Assembly (NCBI GenBank): GCA_032821775.1
Contig: JAVLRN010000003.1
Span: forward strand, 2,232,001 to 2,296,000
Origin: Sanguinoderma infundibulare
Taxonomy: Eukaryota; Basidiomycota; Agaricomycetes; Polyporales; Polyporaceae
DNA: 64,000 nt
Direction of reading: 5' to 3'
Shown here: positions 58,501 through 64,000 of the stretch, piece after piece
Layout of the letters: each line of letters starts with the position of its first letter
Position numbering within the stretch: position 1 is the first letter of the stretch
The notes under the pieces: generated by a model
Databases searched by the model: none
What the model was told of the DNA's origin: nothing
The model's input: the letters and a program-made list of their open reading frames with translations, nothing else
Made by a program: the position numbers and the translations under genes

Positions 58501-59310
58501 AGTTAGTCATGCCGGCAAATAACGAGCGCATACAAGGACGTACTCTGGATTGATTGTGGCCACATGGGTGAGTTTGACCTTGTAAACCTTGGGCCCGCGC
58601 CTTCCCTCGCCACCTTCTTGACCGCCGTCTCCGGGGGACGAGGGGTCGGTCAAGGTGAAGCTGAACTATTGGGCCAGCTTGAGTGAGACACGTAAAAACG
58701 AAGGACAAATGGTGTAACATACCTCTTGAGCTCCTGACGGAAAAGGAAGTTCGCGGGCTGCGAACATATTTTTGCGGCCATCGTATACGGCACGAGGAGT
58801 GAAGACTTCAGGCGCGATCTGGGTCTGAAGCCTTTTGATGATCTCCATATTGAGCCGTGCGGGGAGGGTCTTCTCGGAAGGAGAGATGACTGACATAGAA
58901 GTCGCGTCAACGAGGCCAAGCGTAAAGTGCATGGAGAGTACATACCAACTAGATAGTATCGCAGAAGAGCTGAACACGTTAGTTGGCTAGGACAACGAGG
59001 AAAGAGACGCACCGTCATAGTGGTGGATGTTGGCCTCTGGGATCCTGACCTCATAATGATTGGTCCAGACGGTCAACGCGCGACCACTCTGACCGAAAGC
59101 CGGTCGCTTGACACCAATGGTCGTGATGTGCGCGCTCGTGTCCGGCAAGCCATGACCTCCGCGAGCACTGCTGCCTGCAGCTGCAGGGGGCCCGCCGCGT
59201 CCTCTGAAGCCGCCGCCACCGCGACCACTGCCGGTTTGGGCGGCAGTCGAACCGCCCCTACTGCCGCGACCGCGGCCACTGCCACTACCAGGCGCTGCAC
59301 GAGGAGGCAT
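55552..59310 (-). CDS. ago1: Argonaute (QDE-2-like, slicer residues intact)
   Basis: RNA-silencing effector that binds small RNAs and is predicted to cut target RNA. About 940 aa in many exons; the first are 59310-59013, 58889-58723, 58665-58544, 58491-58428, 58365-57853, 57791-57603 and 57539-57435, and the stop is at 55552-55554. The N-terminus is an RGG-rich tail. Next come the N-domain ([11 protein letters not shown]), linker L1 ([20 protein letters not shown]), PAZ ([15 protein letters not shown]), MID ([19 protein letters not shown]) and PIWI. All four catalytic positions are present: Asp in MGADVIHP, Glu in [12 protein letters not shown], Asp in [10 protein letters not shown] and His in [12 protein letters not shown]. 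The C-terminus is KRVMYFS, an aromatic-Ser type end. The first intron may hide a 3-nt exon (58948-58946), and one acceptor reads GAG (58366). Confidence 0.93.
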
Positions 59311-60183
59311 AGCGAGGGATAGGAAGGGAATTTGTGCGCTGGAAGGAAGATATGCAGGAAGAGGTGGGGAATGGAGTGCGGGCGGAGTGGAGGCGTATTT
59401 ATGGGCGGGGAAGGGAGATTGCAGGTTGTGTGCTGCAGGGATCGATAGATCCAGAGGACGTGCACAGATGACCGCGCACCTGCCATAACTGGCTTTGTTT
59501 TGTTCTGTTGACGCGTCGCGTTTTGACGTCACCGACCAGGCCTGGTTTCGATTGCTTCCCTTTGTGCCTTGGTCTCCGTCTGGGCTCCTCTGCCCAACGT
59601 CGTTTACCCAGCGTCCAGCTCAGCTCCCCCGTCCGCCGCGATCGTGCCGCCTCCATCGTGCCTTTCATTACCTGCTACCGCAGCTTGCGCGCGTTATCTC
59701 CCCGCTCTGCCCGCTGCGCGAGTCCTGCTTCGACATCAATCCGAAGCCGACCATTGCCGCGCCGTGGACACGCAATACGTACAGTGGCCGAGCCTATTTA
59801 TGCGTTCGACAGCATCCCACCGCTCAAAGCATCCTCGGATTGTGTTCTCGAACCACACGCTTATGCCATGGGGTTCCAAGATGCTTTGACCATCGCTCAC
59901 AGGCTGGTTGTTTCGCGACACACGCCTTCCTCGAAGCATTCGTGTATGTCAATCGTGGCCCTTCCCTCGTATCTATTACGTTCTGCGGCGTGTCTTCCTC
60001 ATTGTAAGGCCCCCGTTCAATTCATTCCCCCAGCATATTCCCAGACTGTACGGATTGGGTGGAAACGGAGCCGAGTCATATATCGAAATCGGGCGCAGAT
60101 CTGGAGGAGCGATCTGCAGGGCCACGACACTCGTCCTGGGTGATCTCTGATCACCGAATTCGCTTGTCCCCACCGCACTCCTC
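59311..60183. promoter_or_regulatory. Divergent Argonaute/HIS4 promoter with a CRE palindrome
   Basis: 873 bp between two divergent start codons. TGACGTCA lies at 59524-59531, a perfect ATF/CREB palindrome that bZIP factors including Gcn4/CPC-1 types can bind. Long C/T tracts at about 59570-59720 and 60140-60183 precede HIS4. Frames of up to 211 codons here have no protein pattern. Confidence 0.45.
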
Positions 60184-62882
60184 ATGTCCGTCTTCCTCCC
60201 CCTCATCGACGCCGACGTCCATGACGATGCATTGCTCAATGCCCTCGCGCGCATCGGGCCTCTCATTTGGCCCTCCAATCTAAACAATGACATCTACTTT
60301 CCACAAAACGCAACCCGGTATTGCCTGGTCGATACTGACTCACCTCTGAGCCCAGACCAAGCCATTTCTCTCCTCGACCAAGGCGCAGACAAGGTCATTG
60401 TCCCTCTATCACTCGCTAAGGATCTCGCTGGAGTGGTACCCCCGGAGAGGCTCCTCCTGTTGCTCGACGTCGCCAACGTATCTGCAGTCTCCGACACCAT
60501 CCGGAATGGTGTCTCGGGCGTCCTCATCAAGACCCCATCCGTCGATGTCGACTTCATAAGTTCCTTCACGCGCTTCTTCACCGGCTCGTCCGTCCACGTT
60601 CTCCTTGCCGCCTCCGCGGAGCCCCCTTCGCGGTCTACCATCCGCGGCCTCCACGCCGCGAATACGACACTGATCATCCCCACCTCTCTCCTCACTCTTG
60701 CTGCTACGGACCTGAAGCAAATCAACATCGGGGACGCGTTCCTCGCCAGCATCACTTCCGATCGCAAGGACGGACTCTTTCCCACCGTCGTATCCTCCCA
60801 CCTCCATGGCGGACGCGCACTCGGTCTCGTCTACTCGTCCTATGACTCGATCAAGGAGAGCATCGTTTCTGGCAAGGGCGTGTACCAATCCCGCAAGCAC
60901 GGTCTCTGGCGCAAGGGCGAAACCTCGGGCGCAACGCAAGACATCGTCCGTATTCGCCTCGACTGCGACGCAGACGCGCTGGAGTTTTCTGTCATTCAGC
61001 ACGGTGCGGGCTTCTGCCATCTCGAACGCCAATCCTGCTTCGGCTCCGGGGAGCTCACCGGACTCCCCGCGCTCGAGCACACGCTGCAGTCGCGTCTCGA
61101 GTCCGCCCCCGAGGGATCGTACACCCGCAGGCTTTTCGACGACCCAGAGCTGCTGCGATCCAAAATCATGGAGGAAGCGGACGAGCTGTGCCGCGCGGAG
61201 ACGAAGGAGGAGGTCGCCTTCGAGGCTGCGGATCTGCTCTACTTCGCCCTCACGCGCTGTATCGCCCAGGGCGTGACCCTCTCCGACATTGAAAGATCGC
61301 TCGACCAAAAGGCGAAGAAGGTCACCCGGCGCCCGGGCAATGCGAAGCCCCAGTGGTCCCAGAAGCAACCCCCTGCAGAAAGGAATCCGGCTGCGCAAAA
61401 CGCGTTGAACATGAGCATGGACACGAGCACAGCAGAAGCATCGAAGCCTCCTCCGCAACAACCTACCGTGCCTGCCCCTGCTACGGTAGACGGAGACACG
61501 GACGCGCCCATCCGGATGCGCACCTACGACCTCGCTGCGACGTCCCCCACGGAGCGCACGGAGCTCCTTCGCCGGCCCGTGCTCAAGTCGGACGCGATGA
61601 TCGCCAAGGTGCGACCCATCGTCGAGCACGTCCGCGCGCACGGCGACGCCGCCCTCCTCGAGCTCACCGCAAAGTTCGACAAGGCGGAGCTCGACACACC
61701 CGTCATCAGGCCCCCCTTCGCGCCCGAGACCATGGTGCTGCCGGAGGACGTGAGGAGCGCGATCGACGTCGCGTACGCCAACGTCCACAAGTTCCACAAG
61801 GCGCAGGCCTCGGAGAGCACGCTCAGGGTCGAGACCATGCCCGGCGTCGTCTGCTCCCGCTTCGCACGCCCCATTGCGCGTGTCGGCCTCTACGTCCCTG
61901 GCGGCACCGCGATCCTCCCTTCCACCGCCCTCATGCTCGGCATCCCCGCGCAGGTCGCCGGCTGCAAAGAGATCGTGCTCGCCACGCCTCCCCGTCCGGA
62001 CGGCACCGTCTCCCCCGAGGTGACGTACGTCGCCTCGCTCGTCGGCGCCTCCGCGATCCTCAAAGCCGGCGGCGCCCAGGCCGTCGCCGCGCTCGCCTAC
62101 GGCACCGAGTCCGTCCCCAAGGTCGACAAGATCTTCGGCCCGGGCAACCAGTGGGTGACCGCCGCCAAGATGCTCGTCCAAAACGACACGGACGCGTTGG
62201 TTGCGATCGACATGCCCGCCGGGCCCTCGGAGGTGCTCGTCGTCGCGGACCACACCGCCGACGCGTCCTTCGTCGCCGCCGACCTCCTCTCCCAGGCCGA
62301 GCACGGCGTCGACTCGCAGGTCGTGCTCGTCACCGTCGGCCTCCCGGCAGAGCGCATCGCCGCGATCGAGGCCGAGGTCGACCGGCAGGCTCGGGCACTG
62401 ACGCGCGTCGACATCGTCCGCCAGTCGATCCCAAAGAGCATCATCGTCCGGGCGAGCTCGGTCGAGGAGGCGATCACGTTCTCGAACGACTACGCGCCGG
62501 AGCACTTGATCCTGCACCTGGAGGACGCTCCGGGGGCCGTCGCTGCAGTGGAGAACGCAGGCAGTGTCTTCGTTGGACCCTATTCTCCGGAAAGGTGTGT
62601 ACTCGCGTGGCATGCCGCATACCGTGGATGTGTGTGCTCATCTCAGATGACCGCAGCTGCGGCGACTATGCGTCCGGAACGAATCACACACTGCCCACGA
62701 ACGGGTATGCACGTCAATTCAGTGGTGTCAACACCCTATCCTTCCAAAAGCACATCACCTCGCAGGAGGTCACTCCAGACGGTCTCAAGGGCCTTGGTCC
62801 AGTCGTGGCCACTCTCGCCGACTGCGAAGGTCTGGATGCCCACGCCAATGCAGTTCGCATACGACTTCGCGCTCTTGCATAA
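60184..62882 (+). CDS. his4: Trifunctional histidine biosynthesis protein HIS4
   Basis: One polypeptide with three activities: phosphoribosyl-AMP cyclohydrolase, phosphoribosyl-ATP pyrophosphohydrolase and histidinol dehydrogenase (steps 3, 2, 9 and 10). Exons 60184-62594 and 62657-62882 (878 aa). The cyclohydrolase part shows [15 protein letters not shown] and [13 protein letters not shown] with metal Cys. The pyrophosphohydrolase part shows [21 protein letters not shown] Pro/Gln-rich linker of about 70 residues precedes the dehydrogenase, which shows [59 protein letters not shown] and [12 protein letters not shown]. The single intron follows VGPYSPE. Strong GC3 bias creates a 734-codon antisense frame that is not a gene. 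Confidence 0.97.
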
Positions 62883-63079
62883 TTTCCGCCAGAGTACACG
62901 GCGACGTTTTGCGTATCTTGCGGCAGGCAGAAGAAAAATGTACGAAATATGTAGAGTAGCAGCGCAATGATAGCAACATGACAACTAATGTAAAGTCTAA
63001 AAGCCTCCCAAGTCATGGACAACCGTCTGCGCCATCCTATGAACCGCAACGTCCCGACTAACCCACCAATATATCAAGG

Positions 63080-64000
63080 CTAGTTGCTCCGGTAAAGCGC
63101 GCGCTTGGCGGCCTTGACGATGACGTTGGTATCGGGGAAGGTGAGGTTCTCGAGGTTGACGGCGTACTGGAAATGTAGTCAGTAAACATGCCTGCAACGC
63201 ATAGAGAACGCAACATACGGGAGTGGGCACGTCAGCACCAGTGACACGCTCGACAGGTGCGTCGAGATAATCGAAGCCCTCAGATTCGACGACCTGCGCG
63301 CAGATCTCACTGCCAACACCAAACGCAGGGTAGCCACCCTCAGCGACGACAAGGCTGTCACAATCATTAGCTACATGCGACGCGGTCCTTGAGACACCAA
63401 TGCGCACCGGTTCGTCTTCTTGAGCGACTTGTTGATGGTCTCGATGTCGAGCGGGCGGATGGAGCGCAAGTTGATAACCTCGGCCTTAATACCCTCCTTC
63501 GCAAGCTCGTCAGCGGCCTCTAAACTGTGGGTGACCATCTTGCTGTGTGCAACAATGGTAACGTCGCTGCCCTCGCGCTCGACCTTGGCCTTGCCAATGG
63601 GAAGGAGGAAGTTGTCGGACATTGCTTCCTGGGACATGGGGAACGTGACACCGTACATCAACTCGTTCTCGAGGAAGACGACGGGATTCGGGTCACGGAT
63701 AGCAGCCTAAACGCAGGTTGTGAGCAGCGAGTCGAAAGCTGTCACCGGGATTGTAGCTACCTTGAGCAGACCCTTGCAGTCTTCTGCGTTCCACGGACTG
63801 ACGACTTTGAGACCGGGTACCGACCCGTACCATGCCGCGTAATCTTGTGAGTGTTGTGCAGCGACGCCGGCAGCGGCGCCGTTAGGACCACGGAAAACGA
63901 TTGGACAGGGCAAGACGCCGCCAGACATGTAGTGGGTCTTCGCCGCGGAGTTGATGATTTGGTCGATGGCTTGCATAGCAAAGTTGAAGGTCATGAACTC
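63080..64000 (-). CDS. pdb1: Pyruvate dehydrogenase E1 beta subunit (5' part outside window)
   Basis: The beta subunit of the mitochondrial pyruvate dehydrogenase E1 heterotetramer. The visible exons are >64000-63761, 63706-63408, 63354-63219 and 63166-63080 (254 codons including the TAG at 63080-63082). Recognised blocks: [92 protein letters not shown] and [17 protein letters not shown]. The last part, [18 protein letters not shown], is the family's C-terminal handle. The presequence and the first thiamine-diphosphate-contact region lie beyond the window edge. Confidence 0.96.

Noticed and set aside
61353..62594. Long Arg/Pro-rich + frame overlapping the histidinol dehydrogenase domain
   Set aside because: It is an alternate frame of his4. 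Only its 3' part, after the splice at 62657, is used as the true second exon.
60409..62613. A 734-codon open frame antisense to HIS4
   Set aside because: It is a by-product of strong GC3 codon bias in his4. Its composition is Arg/Asp/Gly/Val/Leu-rich with no domain pattern, while the + strand encodes an intact trifunctional enzyme.
55552..64000. Argonaute neighbourhood as a possible defence island
   Set aside because: The neighbours are HIS4 and pyruvate dehydrogenase E1 beta, plain housekeeping genes. Nothing suggests a linked defence system.
1..64000. CRISPR arrays, transposons, LTRs or prophage
   Set aside because: No direct-repeat/spacer arrays, terminal repeats, transposase or reverse-transcriptase motifs were seen on either strand.

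Overview
This window is a gene-dense piece of a filamentous fungal nuclear genome. It is most likely from a basidiomycete (Agaricomycetes). The reasons are that almost every gene is cut by many 45-65 nt introns with GT..AG ends and CTRAY-like branch sites, coding third positions are GC-rich, and the proteins best fit basidiomycete-style homologues (two-domain FEX fluoride exporter, DUF2985, DUF7704, UPF0183/PHAF1, FMP27). I see no transposon, CRISPR array, rRNA or bacterial-type operon. One intron-containing tRNA-Val is present. Exon borders below were placed by hand from splice motifs, reading phase and recalled family conservation. They were not checked against transcripts.

Layout, left to right. 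1-4.6 kb: the 3' end of PCF11 (mRNA 3'-end processing), SWT1 (nuclear PIN endonuclease) and a SUR1/CSG1-type inositolphosphoceramide mannosyltransferase, all on +. 5.8-10.8 kb: a nine-exon D-xylulose reductase on - diverges from cobalamin-independent methionine synthase on +. 11.6-14.0 kb: a 13-exon DUF2985 membrane protein with 17- and 14-nt microexons. 14.3-23.9 kb: a complete FMP27/SABRE/BLTP2 bridge-like lipid transfer protein (2878 codons, 18 exons). 24.4-28.5 kb: DPB2 (DNA polymerase epsilon subunit B) diverges from a PHAF1-like autophagy protein across a promoter with three MCB (ACGCGT) sites. 28.6-33.3 kb: HAD pyrimidine 5'-nucleotidase, RPL6, COX18-type insertase and a DUF7704 protein. 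34.1-39.6 kb: TSC10, the FEX fluoride exporter and a TVP38/TMEM64 protein. 40.5-44.2 kb: RPL36, casein kinase 2 beta and a BTB protein. 44.5-48.8 kb: an unrecognised 21-exon coiled-coil protein. 49.0-54.2 kb: tRNA-Val(AAC), a TMA17-like chaperone, a SAL1-type calcium-dependent mitochondrial carrier and a small unknown protein. 55.5-64 kb: a slicer-type Argonaute, HIS4, and the 3' part of pyruvate dehydrogenase E1 beta.

These are mostly single-copy housekeeping genes. They do not form a metabolic cluster or a defence island. Several act on lipids (SUR1, TSC10, FMP27, TVP38) and several in mitochondria (COX18, SAL1, PDB1), but they are scattered and interleaved with unrelated genes. The points most worth a second look are gene-architecture features: a possible 3-nt exon in the Argonaute gene, two GC-AG introns, microexons in DUF2985, stop-free introns of length 3n, and the MCB promoter shared by DPB2 and the PHAF1-like gene. 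The coiled-coil protein and the small protein at 53.3-54.2 kb have functions I cannot assign.
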